Part shown: piece after piece, positions 27,702-35,671 of the stretch
Numbering within the stretch: the stretch's first letter is position 1
How the letters are laid out: each line of letters starts with the position of its first letter
From: an uncultured Eubacteriales bacterium
Lineage (GTDB): Bacteria > Bacillota > Clostridia > Oscillospirales > Oscillospiraceae
NCBI GenBank assembly: GCA_949283375.1
Contig: CASDSM010000009.1
Coordinates: 43,034 to 107,033, forward strand
Reading direction: 5' to 3'
DNA: 64,000 nucleotides
The notes under the pieces: generated by a model
Databases searched by the model: none
What the model was told of the DNA's origin: nothing
The model's input: the letters and a program-made list of their open reading frames with translations, nothing else
Position numbers and translations under genes: made by a program

Positions 27702-27797
27702 AGAGAAGACCCCTTTCTCATCGCTTTCTTCCGGTAGGGTGCGCGGCAGGGGCGGAAACCATGCTGGCAAGTTCCGGGAGGAGAGGAAAATGCACCG

Positions 27798-27826
27798 TTG
27801 CCTTTTCGGGCGTTTCTGGCTATAAT
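27798..27826 (+). promoter_or_regulatory. Promoter of the thioredoxin genes
   Basis: TTGCCT (27798-27803) and TATAAT (27821-27826) with 17-base spacing, 37 bp before the reductase start. Confidence 0.7.
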
Positions 27827-27862
27827 GATATTTATCAAAGTTTTGGCGCGGGAGGTGCACCC

Positions 27863-28738
27863 ATGTACGACATTCTCATCATCGGCGGCGGGCCGGCGGG
27901 GCTCTCCGCGGCGGTGGCCGCCCAGGGCAGGGGGAGGCAGTGCCTCATCCTCTCCAATCCGGGCGCGCAGAACCCGCTCGCCAAGGCCCCCGCCATCCAC
28001 AACTATCTCGGCCTGACCGGGATGGACGGACAGACCATGATGGACACCTTCCTCGACCACGCCCTCCAGATGGGCGCGGAGCTGCGGGTGGGCCGGGTGC
28101 TCAGCGCGATGGCGCTGGACGGCGCCTTTTATCTCACCGTGGGCTCAGAGGTGTACGAGGGGCGCAAGCTCATCCTCGCCACCGGCGTGCAGCGCGCGCA
28201 GAAGTATCCCGGTGAGGACCGCCTGCTCGGCCGCGGGGTGAGCTACTGCGCCACCTGCGACGGGATGCTCTTCCGGAAAAAGCCGGTCGTGGTGATCGGC
28301 CGGGCCAAGGACGCGCCGCAGGAGGCCGCCTATCTCCGGCAGATCGGCTGCGAGGTCACCTACGTCAGCCCCGCCGTGCCGGAGGGACTGGCGAACGGCA
28401 TCCCCTTCGTGCGCGCGCACCGGCTGGAGATCCTGGGGGAGGACCGCGTGACCGGCGTGCAGGCGGACGGGGCGATGCTGCCGTGCGAGGGGGTTTTCAT
28501 CCTGCGCGACACGGTGGCCCCGGCGGACCTCTTCCCGGAGCTCGCCTGGTCGGAGGGATACATCAGGGTCAACCGCCAGATGGAGACCAATCTCCCCGGC
28601 GTCTATGCCGCCGGAGACTGCACCGGCAAGCCCCTGCAGATCGCCAAGGCGGTGGGCGAGGGTCTGATCGCCGGAGAGGCGGCGGCGGAGGCGCTGGAGG
28701 CGGAGGAGGCCGCGGCGCAGAGACAGAACACGTTTTGA
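27863..28738 (+). CDS. Thioredoxin reductase-like flavoprotein
   Basis: A 291-residue two-dinucleotide-binding-domain flavoprotein. The FAD motif GGGPAGLSAAVAA is at the N-terminus, the redox pair lies in SYCATCDGMLF (CxxC), the pyridine-nucleotide region is VVVIGRAKDAPQEAAYL, and the C-terminal FAD motif is GVYAAGDCTGKPLQ. The nucleotide motif reads IGRAKDA rather than the standard GGGDSA, so NADPH use is uncertain. Some clostridial relatives are ferredoxin-dependent or use flavins. It lies 21 bp upstream of a thioredoxin gene, its likely partner. GGGAGGTG precedes the ATG. Confidence 0.88.
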   Translation: MYDILIIGGGPAGLSAAVAAQGRGRQCLILSNPGAQNPLAKAPAIHNYLGLTGMDGQTMMDTFLDHALQMGAELRVGRVLSAMALDGAFYLTVGSEVYEGRKLILATGVQRAQKYPGEDRLLGRGVSYCATCDGMLFRKKPVVVIGRAKDAPQEAAYLRQIGCEVTYVSPAVPEGLANGIPFVRAHRLEILGEDRVTGVQADGAMLPCEGVFILRDTVAPADLFPELAWSEGYIRVNRQMETNLPGVYAAGDCTGKPLQIAKAVGEGLIAGEAAAEALEAEEAAAQRQNTF

Positions 28739-28759
28739 CAACAGAAAGGACGGAGCGAC

Positions 28760-29083
28760 ATGTCACAGGTCATTCATTTCAGCAAGGCCGGCTTTGAGCA
28801 GGCGGTGGAGAGCGGCACGCCCGTGCTGGTGGACTTCTGGGCCACCTGGTGCGGCCCCTGCCGGATGATCGCCCCGGCGATCGAGAAGCTGGCGGAGGCG
28901 TTTGACGGCAAGGCCATCGTCGGCAAGGTGGACGTGGACCAGGAGGACGAGCTGGCCATGCAGTTCGGCGTGATGAGCATCCCCTGCGTCGTCCTGCTCC
29001 AGGACGGGCGGGAGACCGGCCGCCTGGTGGGCGCGCAGCCCTACAGCGCCTATGAGAGCCTGCTCCGTCAGGCCCTCGGCTGA
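28760..29083 (+). CDS. trxA: Thioredoxin
   Basis: A 107-residue cytoplasmic thioredoxin with active site WCGPC (DFWATWCGPCRMIAP) and the cis-proline segment MSIPCVVLLQDG. An additional cysteine follows the cis-proline. It reduces protein disulfides with electrons from the reductase encoded just upstream in the same transcript. Length and fold order are standard. Confidence 0.95.
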   Translation: MSQVIHFSKAGFEQAVESGTPVLVDFWATWCGPCRMIAPAIEKLAEAFDGKAIVGKVDVDQEDELAMQFGVMSIPCVVLLQDGRETGRLVGAQPYSAYESLLRQALG

Positions 29084-29100
29084 GAGGGGCGTGACCGGGA

Positions 29101-29622
29101 ATGGAACAGAGCAGCTACTGTGAGGTGCTCGTCAAAGTCGTCCCCACCAGGCTGGACCGGGCGGTGCAGCGCCTGCTCTGGTCGCTCTTCGTCTTCTTCC
29201 TGCTGGCGGGCATGGTCTTCTTCCTCCCGCTGCTGCTGGGGGCGCTGGCCTGCCTGATCGGGGCGCTGGTGCGCGGGCGCGGGCTGAAGCTGGAGTATGA
29301 GTATCAGTATCTGGACGGCTCGCTGCGCATCGACCGCATCATCGCCATGACCAAGCGCAAGAAGGCCGGGCGGTATGAGCTGGAGAACCTCGCCGTGATG
29401 GCCCCGGAGGGCCACGAGCGCCTCCAGGAGTACCTCAAGCGCCCTGACCTCAAGCGGGTGGACTACTCCTCCCGCGTGCCGGAGGCGGAGGACCGCTATG
29501 TGATGGTCTTCCACGGCGGCGGCACGCAGTACCTCACCCTCAACCCCACGCCGGAGATGGTCCAGCTCATCTGGCGCGCCGCGCCGGGCAAGGTGGTCCG
29601 GCGGAAAACACAGGCCATCTGA
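29101..29622 (+). CDS. Uncharacterised membrane protein
   Basis: A 173-residue protein with a long hydrophobic segment or helical hairpin at about 25-58 (LLWSLFVFFLLAGMVFFLPL and onward). A cytoplasmic domain rich in beta-type and charged sequence follows (GLKLEYEYQYLDGSLRIDRI). Similar short proteins occur in clostridia next to redox genes and may be annotated as a DUF6106-type family; I cannot confirm this. It starts 17 bp after trxA and is probably co-transcribed. No catalytic motif is visible. Confidence 0.75.
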   Translation: MEQSSYCEVLVKVVPTRLDRAVQRLLWSLFVFFLLAGMVFFLPLLLGALACLIGALVRGRGLKLEYEYQYLDGSLRIDRIIAMTKRKKAGRYELENLAVMAPEGHERLQEYLKRPDLKRVDYSSRVPEAEDRYVMVFHGGGTQYLTLNPTPEMVQLIWRAAPGKVVRRKTQAI

Positions 29623-29646
29623 TCGCAGCACACAGTCAGCACACAG

Positions 29647-29684
29647 AGCCAGACCGTATTTTAATACATGCGGTCTGGCTGTTT
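29647..29684 (+). terminator. Terminator after the trx operon
   Basis: Stem AGCCAGACCG (29647-29656) with CGGTCTGGCT (29671-29680), then GTTTTG. Beyond it about 200 bp are unusually AT-rich and hold no gene. Confidence 0.75.
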
Positions 29685-29885
29685 TGCCTCCTTCTGAGCG
29701 GTTCGGGGGACGCATTTCTTGCGAAACTGTGCGAAATCTTTTGGCGTGATTTTTCCGCTTTTCCTTTGCTTTGGAGGCGTTTTTATGTCGTTTCCGTCTT
29801 TTTCTCCATTTATCCTCCAATTTTCGCCCTTTCGTTTGTGGCAATACGCCAAAAAACGCCCGCCTCCTTTTGTTCAAAATATCAA

Positions 29886-29946
29886 TTGCCGCAAAATGTT
29901 CGATATGATATGATTTGATTGCTTACAATTGTAAGCGGATTACAAA
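29886..29946 (+). promoter_or_regulatory. Promoter and 16-bp palindromic operator of the small lipoprotein gene
   Basis: TTGCCG (29886-29891) and TATGAT (29909-29914) are 17 bases apart. The perfect palindrome GCTTACAATTGTAAGC (29931-29946) lies just after the expected start point and contains TACAATTGTA. This matches the TACANNTGTA core bound by BlaI/MecI/CopY-family repressors. The regulator is not in this window. Confidence 0.55.
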
Positions 29947-29961
29947 AAGGAGGAAACAAAA

Positions 29962-30267
29962 ATGAAAACTCTCAAGAAGCTGCTTGCCCTGCTGATGGCT
30001 CTGGCCATGGTGTTCTGCCTGGTCGCCTGCGGTCCCACCGAGGACAACAGCGCCGACACCGGCGACAGCGCCAGCACTTCCGACACCACGGATGACGCCG
30101 CCACTGAGGACGACGCCGCCACGGAGGATGACGCCGCCGCTGAGGATGACGCCGCCACGGAGGATCCCTATGCTGCCGGTGCTGAGACGGAAGATCCCTA
30201 CACCTCCGGCGCCGCCACGGAAGATCCTTACACCGCTGGCACCGCTGATCCCTACACTGCCGGCTAA
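29962..30267 (+). CDS. Small disordered lipoprotein with DPYTAG repeats
   Basis: A 101-residue protein. A lipoprotein signal (MKTLKKLLALLMALAMVFCLVAC) is followed by only low-complexity sequence. First comes an Asp/Glu/Thr/Ala stretch with repeated AATEDD, then four EDPY(A/T)xG-like units (EDPYAAG, EDPYTSG, EDPYTAG, ADPYTAG) up to the stop. No folded domain is predicted by eye. AGGAGG precedes the ATG. The signal peptide and acidic linker resemble those of the next lipoprotein, a glycoside hydrolase. Its role is unknown; a surface spacer or a decayed lipoprotein are both possible. Confidence 0.7.
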   Translation: MKTLKKLLALLMALAMVFCLVACGPTEDNSADTGDSASTSDTTDDAATEDDAATEDDAAAEDDAATEDPYAAGAETEDPYTSGAATEDPYTAGTADPYTAG

Positions 30268-30463
30268 GCTGCTCTCCGACGGCCTTGATTGGCCTCAATC
30301 CCTGACACAGATGCGCGGCCCGCTTGCGGCGGCGCGCAGAACCGCAGCTGCGGCTGGACGGGAACTTTCCCGCCCGGCGGCAGGCTGTGGGACTGCCTGG
30401 TCATAGGAATGGACGCGTCATTCCCTGGCGCGTTTATTTTTAAGAAAAAAGGAGGAAAAGCAC

Positions 30464-33139
30464 ATGAAGAAAAGTAACCGGATTCTGGCGCTTCTGCTCG
30501 CTCTGATGATGGTGCTCAGCCTGGCCGCCTGCGGCGGCGGTGACACCAGCAGCGACGGCGGATCGGGCGACAGCGCCACCACCGACGACAGCGCCACCAC
30601 CGACGATGCCGAGACCCCTGACGACTCCGCCACCGAAGATGGCGGCGAGGAGGCCACCGCCGGCCCCGCCCTCACCGCAGAGACCTACATCCCGGAGCCC
30701 GGCGACGGCGCCCTGTACACCGTCACCGAGACCGCCGACGGCTGGATCATGATTGAGAACCAGGACGGCGAGACCCTGGGCCTGTCCCCCAACTCCGGCG
30801 TCCATGTCGTCGAGGCGGACGGCTACGCCTTCAAGGACCTGAACCAGAACGGCGAGCTGGACCCCTATGAGGACTGGCGTCTGTCCAGCGAGGAGCGCAC
30901 GGAGAACCTGATCAGCCTGATGCAGGGCTCCGAGATGGCCGCGATCCTGGCCCACGGCGGATGGGGCAACTTCACCACTGAGCCCCTCACCGCTGATGAC
31001 GGCTCCGCCACCTATCTGCAGGCCGGCGGCCGCGGCGGCGTCACCCGTAACATCAGCCTGGGCGGCGGCGACCACGCCAAGTGGGCCAACGCGATTCAGG
31101 CCGTGGCCGAGAGCTGCTATTACGGCATCCCCGCGATGATCTCCATCGACCCCGCCAATATCTCCGGCATGATCGAGACCGTCTCTCTGGCCTCCACCAT
31201 GGACCCCGAGCTGGCCGCGGAGATCGGCAATGAGACCGCCAAGCAGTACCGCGCGGCCGGCGTCACCGCCCTGCTCGGTCCCCAGGTGGACATCGCCTCC
31301 CCGACCATGAGCCGCGCGGGCGGCACCTATGGCGAGGACACCAAGCTCACCCTGGACATCGCCACCGCCTATGTCAACGCGATGCAGTCCACCTATGCCG
31401 AGGACGGCACCGATCTGGGCTGGGGCGATGAGTCTGTTTACTGCTTCACCAAGCACTACGCCGGCGCCGGCGCGACCGAGGGCGGCCGCGATGACCACCA
31501 TGTCACCGCCCGCTATGCCGTGTTCCCGGGCGACAACCTGGAAGCGCACCTGATCACCTACTTTGACGGCGTGTTCTCCCTGCCCGGCCTGACCGGCACC
31601 TCCGGCATCATGACCCAGTACTCCATCAACGTCGACGGCGAAGGCAACCCCTACGGCGGCGAGGAGATCTCCGGCGCTTACAACAGCTACATGTACGGCA
31701 TGCTCGACGAGTTCGGCTATGACGGCCTGACCATCACCGACTGGGGCGTCTACACCTTCGCCGGCGTGTGGGGCGCTGAGGACTTCTACGGTCCCGAGAC
31801 CACTGAGCCTCAGCGTATCGCGCTCGGCTGGGAGCGCGGCGCGATGCTGCTCGGCGGCTACGGCACCATGGAGAACGTGACCGCTGCCTATGACGTGCTC
31901 GTGGAGAACAACGGTGAGGAAGCCGCGCTCGAGATCATCAGCAACGCCGCCTCCCACTACATCAAGGTCATGATGGACCTGAACATGTTCGACCAGCCCT
32001 ACAACGACTCCGCCTATGCCGATGAGATCATCTCCACCGGCGAGGCCAGCGAGTTCGGCCTGGAGACTCAGCGTCAGAGCGTCGTCATGCTGAAGAACGA
32101 CGGCACCATCGCCGCTGCCGAGGGCGAGTCCACCGAGAAGCCCACCGTCTATGTCCCCTACGTCTACAACACCGGCTTCTCCGTGAGCTGGATGGGCGGC
32201 GTGAACCCCGGCACTCCCTCCTGGACGCCCGGCATGGATCTTGACGTCCTGGGCCAGTACTTCGAAGTTGTCACCGACACCCTGGGCGATCCCACCGGTG
32301 AGGCGGATGCCGACGGCAACCCCACCTACACCAAGGACGACCTCACCCGCGCGACTGCTGAGGAGATCGCCACCTGCGATTACATCCTCGTCGGCATGTC
32401 CAACCCCTACAGCATGTCCTACTATGACGGCTATGTCAACGCCTGGGGCTACATGGAGGGCTATCTGAACGGCACTCTGTTCACCGGCGACGACTACTGG
32501 TATCCCGTCTCCCTGCAGTATGCCGAGTACACCGCTGACACCGCCCGTGATCCCTCCATCTCCGGCATGATCATTGACGGCGAGAAGCAGAACCGCTCCT
32601 ATAAGGGCAACACCGCCCCCGCCGCCGCCAACTACGGCGATCTGGAGGCCCTGCAGTATGCCGCTGAGAACGCCGGCGACATCCCGGTGATCGTCTCCAT
32701 GAAGATGGACCGCGGCATGGTCTGGACTGAGGTCGAGCCGCTGGCCGACGTCATCCTGGTCTCCTACAACAGCCAGCGCACCGACGTCGTGGCTGAGATC
32801 ATCCTGGGTCAGACCGAGCCCTCCGGCCTGCTGGTCTTCCAGCAGCCTGCCTCCATGGAGGCTGTCGAGGCGCAGCTCGAGGACGTGCCGCGTGACATGG
32901 AGTGCCATGTGGACGCCAACGGCAACACCTATGACTTCGCCTTCGGCATGAACTGGTCCGGCGTGATCAACGACGAGCGCGTCGCCACCTACTCCGCCGC
33001 CCCGATTTCCGACCTCCAGAACTTCGACTACGACGCCTACGCTGCCAACTATGTGGCCCCCGCCACTGAGGAGGCCGCTGAGGAGCCCGTTGCCGAGGAG
33101 GCCGCTGAGGAAGAGGCCACCGAGGAGCCCGCTGAGTAA
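30464..33139 (+). CDS. Family 3 glycoside hydrolase lipoprotein
   Basis: An 891-residue secreted lipoprotein (signal ending LSLAACGGG) with an acidic Ser/Thr/Asp linker. An EF-hand-like calcium motif (DLNQNGELDPYED) lies near residue 127. The GH3 TIM barrel contains KHYAGAGATEGGRDDHH and the nucleophile aspartate in GLTITDWGVY, and a C-terminal alpha/beta sandwich (about 540-810) follows. The end is a Glu/Ala-rich tail. GH3 enzymes release terminal beta-linked sugars. The exact substrate is not inferable. GGAGG precedes the ATG. The 196-bp gap to the small lipoprotein gene contains hairpins but no clear promoter. Confidence 0.88.
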   Translation: MKKSNRILALLLALMMVLSLAACGGGDTSSDGGSGDSATTDDSATTDDAETPDDSATEDGGEEATAGPALTAETYIPEPGDGALYTVTETADGWIMIENQDGETLGLSPNSGVHVVEADGYAFKDLNQNGELDPYEDWRLSSEERTENLISLMQGSEMAAILAHGGWGNFTTEPLTADDGSATYLQAGGRGGVTRNISLGGGDHAKWANAIQAVAESCYYGIPAMISIDPANISGMIETVSLASTMDPELAAEIGNETAKQYRAAGVTALLGPQVDIASPTMSRAGGTYGEDTKLTLDIATAYVNAMQSTYAEDGTDLGWGDESVYCFTKHYAGAGATEGGRDDHHVTARYAVFPGDNLEAHLITYFDGVFSLPGLTGTSGIMTQYSINVDGEGNPYGGEEISGAYNSYMYGMLDEFGYDGLTITDWGVYTFAGVWGAEDFYGPETTEPQRIALGWERGAMLLGGYGTMENVTAAYDVLVENNGEEAALEIISNAASHYIKVMMDLNMFDQPYNDSAYADEIISTGEASEFGLETQRQSVVMLKNDGTIAAAEGESTEKPTVYVPYVYNTGFSVSWMGGVNPGTPSWTPGMDLDVLGQYFEVVTDTLGDPTGEADADGNPTYTKDDLTRATAEEIATCDYILVGMSNPYSMSYYDGYVNAWGYMEGYLNGTLFTGDDYWYPVSLQYAEYTADTARDPSISGMIIDGEKQNRSYKGNTAPAAANYGDLEALQYAAENAGDIPVIVSMKMDRGMVWTEVEPLADVILVSYNSQRTDVVAEIILGQTEPSGLLVFQQPASMEAVEAQLEDVPRDMECHVDANGNTYDFAFGMNWSGVINDERVATYSAAPISDLQNFDYDAYAANYVAPATEEAAEEPVAEEAAEEEATEEPAE

Positions 33140-33161
33140 TCATCCACCCATAACTTTCCCC

Positions 33162-33245
33162 GTGCGGAGCAGCTTCGGCTGCTCCGCACGCACATCCGGA
33201 CACAAGAGCGCCCCTTCCGGCATGATACCGGAAGGGGCCTTTGTT
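33162..33245 (+). terminator. Hairpin pair after the GH3 gene
   Basis: A 12-bp stem with TTCG tetraloop (33162-33189) is followed by a second 11-bp stem (33210-33220 with 33228-33238) and CTTTGTT. The second probably terminates the GH3 transcript and may also serve the opposing anti-sigma gene. Confidence 0.7.
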
Positions 33246-33255
33246 ATCTGTCAGT

Positions 33256-34191
33256 TCATCTGTCGCGCAGGGTGTAGGCCGTCTCCGGGATGGTGAATTC
33301 CGGGCAGCCCATATAGCCGGGGGCGACGGCGTACTCGTCAAAGATGATGACCAGGTCTCCGTCCTCATTCCAGTAGAAGCTCTGATCCTCTGCGATGCCG
33401 GTGAAGTCCCACTCCGGCACATCGGAGTCCAGCCAGTAGACCACGTCCTCATCCTCCGCCATCTGCTCGCGCATCTGGCGTATGATCTCTTCGCTCACCG
33501 TCTCATAGCTCTCCGGCTCGAGCAGGTCCGCGAGGGTGACCGTCTCGCCGGTCCGCTTGTCGATGTGATAGCACCGGAACTGCACGCTGCCGCTGCCGCC
33601 GAGGGTGTAGAGCGTCAGGCGGAGGGTGAACCAGTCCTCCGTATCGGCGAGCACCTCATAGTCCATCTCGATGGTGGTCTTGGTGGCCTGCTCGGCACGT
33701 TCCTGGAGGTCCTCCGCCAGCTCCTCCGGCGTAGAGGTGGCGTAGTCCTCCGCCACCGTCTCCCCCATCTCGTCGAGCAGATTGCTCACAATGGCGTCCA
33801 CGCTCTGGTTGATCTCCTCCGTGGCGGAGGTCAGGCCGGGCTCCTCCGAGACGACCTGGGGCACCGCAAGGTCCAGCCGCTGGTCCTCCCCCTCCAGATG
33901 GTATTCCCGGATGGTAACCACGCGCACCAGCGCGCCGAGGATGGGGATCTCCTGCATCGCGTAGGCCGCCTGCCAGCTCACATTGGGCAGGATGACGAGG
34001 ACGGCGAGGGCCGCGGCGGCGGCCATCCGGGCCGCGCGCAGCCAGAGCACGCGCCTGCTGGAAGGTTGACGGGCGGCCTCCGGCAGGCCTGCGAGCACCC
34101 CATCCAGCCGGGCGGACATCTCCTCCGGCATGTGCAGCCGCTCCCGCTCCGACTGCGCCATCCGGCGCAGCTCGCTCTCCCATGTGTTCAT
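33256..34191 (-). CDS. RsiV-like anti-sigma factor
   Basis: A 311-residue single-pass membrane protein. A cytoplasmic N-terminus (1-50; sigma-binding) is followed by one helix (about 51-70), then an extracytoplasmic part. It ends in a DUF3298 domain (FYWNEDGDLVIIFDEYAVAPGYMGCPEFTIP), the lysozyme-binding domain of RsiV in Bacillus. RsiV sequesters SigV until lysozyme triggers site-1 and site-2 proteolysis. The gene overlaps the sigma gene stop by 4 bp, the usual sigma/anti-sigma arrangement. Lysozyme recognition here is inference from the family. Confidence 0.88.
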   Translation of the reverse strand: MNTWESELRRMAQSERERLHMPEEMSARLDGVLAGLPEAARQPSSRRVLWLRAARMAAAAALAVLVILPNVSWQAAYAMQEIPILGALVRVVTIREYHLEGEDQRLDLAVPQVVSEEPGLTSATEEINQSVDAIVSNLLDEMGETVAEDYATSTPEELAEDLQERAEQATKTTIEMDYEVLADTEDWFTLRLTLYTLGGSGSVQFRCYHIDKRTGETVTLADLLEPESYETVSEEIIRQMREQMAEDEDVVYWLDSDVPEWDFTGIAEDQSFYWNEDGDLVIIFDEYAVAPGYMGCPEFTIPETAYTLRDR

Positions 34192-34685
34192 GTCATCACC
34201 TCCTGGGGGTCCAGCATCTCCCGCAGCCTGGCACGGGCGCGGGAGAGCCGTTTTTTTACGGTGTCCAAACTGAGGTCCAGCGTCCGGGCGATCGTGCGGA
34301 TCTCCATCTGTTCATAGTAGTACAGGAGCACCACCGTGCGGTACTCCAGCGGGAGCGCCTGGACCGCCGCATACAGGGTGAGCGACCGGTCCACATCGCG
34401 CTCCGGCCCGGCGAGCTGGCCGGAGACCTCCTCCAGCTCCACCGACGGCTCCCGCTCACGGGCCATCCGATAGCAGACGCGGGTGAGGATCTTCAGCAGC
34501 CAGGCGCGAAAGGCCTCCGGCGAGCGGAGCAGGGGCAGATTCCGATAGGCCTGAAGGACCGCCTCCGAGATGGCGTCCTGGGCGTCGGCGTCGCTGCGCA
34601 GCATACCGCGGGCCACAGCATACATGCTGTCGCGGCACAGCTCGACCTGCCGGCAAAACCATTCTTTTTTCTGCTCACTCCACAC
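34188..34685 (-). CDS. ECF RNA polymerase sigma factor (SigV-like)
   Basis: A 165-residue group 4 sigma factor with region 2 (MYAVARGMLRSDADAQDAISEAVLQAYRNL) for core and -10 binding. Region 4 (LPLEYRTVVLLYYYEQMEIRTIARTLDLSLDTVKKRLSRAR) has a helix-turn-helix for -35 recognition. The start is GTG at 34685 with GGGAG upstream. It is followed by its probable anti-sigma factor and preceded, 39 bp away without a terminator, by acyl-transfer genes that may be its regulon. Confidence 0.93.
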   Translation of the reverse strand: MWSEQKKEWFCRQVELCRDSMYAVARGMLRSDADAQDAISEAVLQAYRNLPLLRSPEAFRAWLLKILTRVCYRMAREREPSVELEEVSGQLAGPERDVDRSLTLYAAVQALPLEYRTVVLLYYYEQMEIRTIARTLDLSLDTVKKRLSRARARLREMLDPQEVMT

Positions 34686-34724
34686 TCAGACCGCTCCCTC
34701 ATGCGCCCGCCTCCGGCAGCGCGC

Positions 34725-35645
34725 TCAGCCGTTCTCCCGGAGCCACTGGCACCAGGTATCGCCATAGCGGGCCAGCAGATGGACGCCGTCCGACGTATAC
34801 TGGCCATCCAGCGCGCCGCTCTCATCGTCAAAGACCGGGTTGACATCCAGATAGGTCAGCTCCCGCTCCTGGGCAAGCTGGGCGATCCGGCCGTTGAGCG
34901 CGTCCAGGTTCTCATTGTTGTAGACCCGGTCCCCCGCCGCGCGGCGCTGCGAGACGTGCAGATTCGCCATCAGGCAGATGCGCGCCTCCGGCTGGAGCCC
35001 GGCGATCCGCTCCACCGTGTCCGCATAGGTGCGGATCGTCTGGTCCTGATCGTAGCCCAGCTCGTTGATGCCCAGCATCAGGTAGATTGTATCGTAGCTC
35101 TGAGCGGAGAGCAAGTCCTCCAGGGTGGTTTTTCCCCGCTCGCCCACCGCGATCTCCTTCTTCCAGACGGAGTAGACGCTCATCCCCACGTCGGCGAAGA
35201 AGTCGGTGTCCTCCAGGTCGCCGTACTCCGCGAGGCCGACGCCGCGCGAGTCGCCGATGAGCAGGGCCATGCCGGCGGACTGCTCCTCCTCCGGCAGGTC
35301 TGCGGTCTCCTCCGGAGCGTCCGCGGCCCCCTTCTGAGCGTCCGTGGTCTCCTCCGGGGCGGCGGGCTGGGTGTGCGTCTCCGCCTTCTGCCCCTCGCCG
35401 CCGGGGGCGGCGAGGGCCTCCCCCATGGCCGGGGCGGAGGGCTGCGGCGCCTTCTCCCCGCCCGCCGGGGCGCTCTCCGCCGCACTGTGCTGGACCGAGA
35501 GGACCGTCTGATGCGGGCGCTCGCGCTCATCCGGCGGCAGCACCCAGTTGTCCGTGCAGAACATCTGCCAGACGGTGAGGGAGAAGACGGCGACAATGGA
35601 GCAGATCAGGGCGGCGGACGCCAGATATTCCATCCATTTTTTCAT
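34725..35645 (-). CDS. SGNH/GDSL hydrolase-type membrane protein
   Basis: A 306-residue protein with an N-terminal membrane anchor (about 5-27) and a long disordered Pro/Ala/Glu linker (about 40-125). An SGNH domain follows: block I LLIGDSRGVGLAEYG with the serine, block III as GINELGYDQ, and the C-terminal Asp-His pair in SDGVHLLARYG. Such domains accept or hydrolyse acyl groups outside the membrane. It starts 26 bp after the MBOAT gene, the classical pairing seen in PatA/PatB-type O-acetylation systems. GGAGG precedes the ATG at 35645. Confidence 0.87.
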   Translation of the reverse strand: MKKWMEYLASAALICSIVAVFSLTVWQMFCTDNWVLPPDERERPHQTVLSVQHSAAESAPAGGEKAPQPSAPAMGEALAAPGGEGQKAETHTQPAAPEETTDAQKGAADAPEETADLPEEEQSAGMALLIGDSRGVGLAEYGDLEDTDFFADVGMSVYSVWKKEIAVGERGKTTLEDLLSAQSYDTIYLMLGINELGYDQDQTIRTYADTVERIAGLQPEARICLMANLHVSQRRAAGDRVYNNENLDALNGRIAQLAQERELTYLDVNPVFDDESGALDGQYTSDGVHLLARYGDTWCQWLRENG

Positions 35646-35671
35646 TGCAGATACCTCCTGATGGGATCGGA

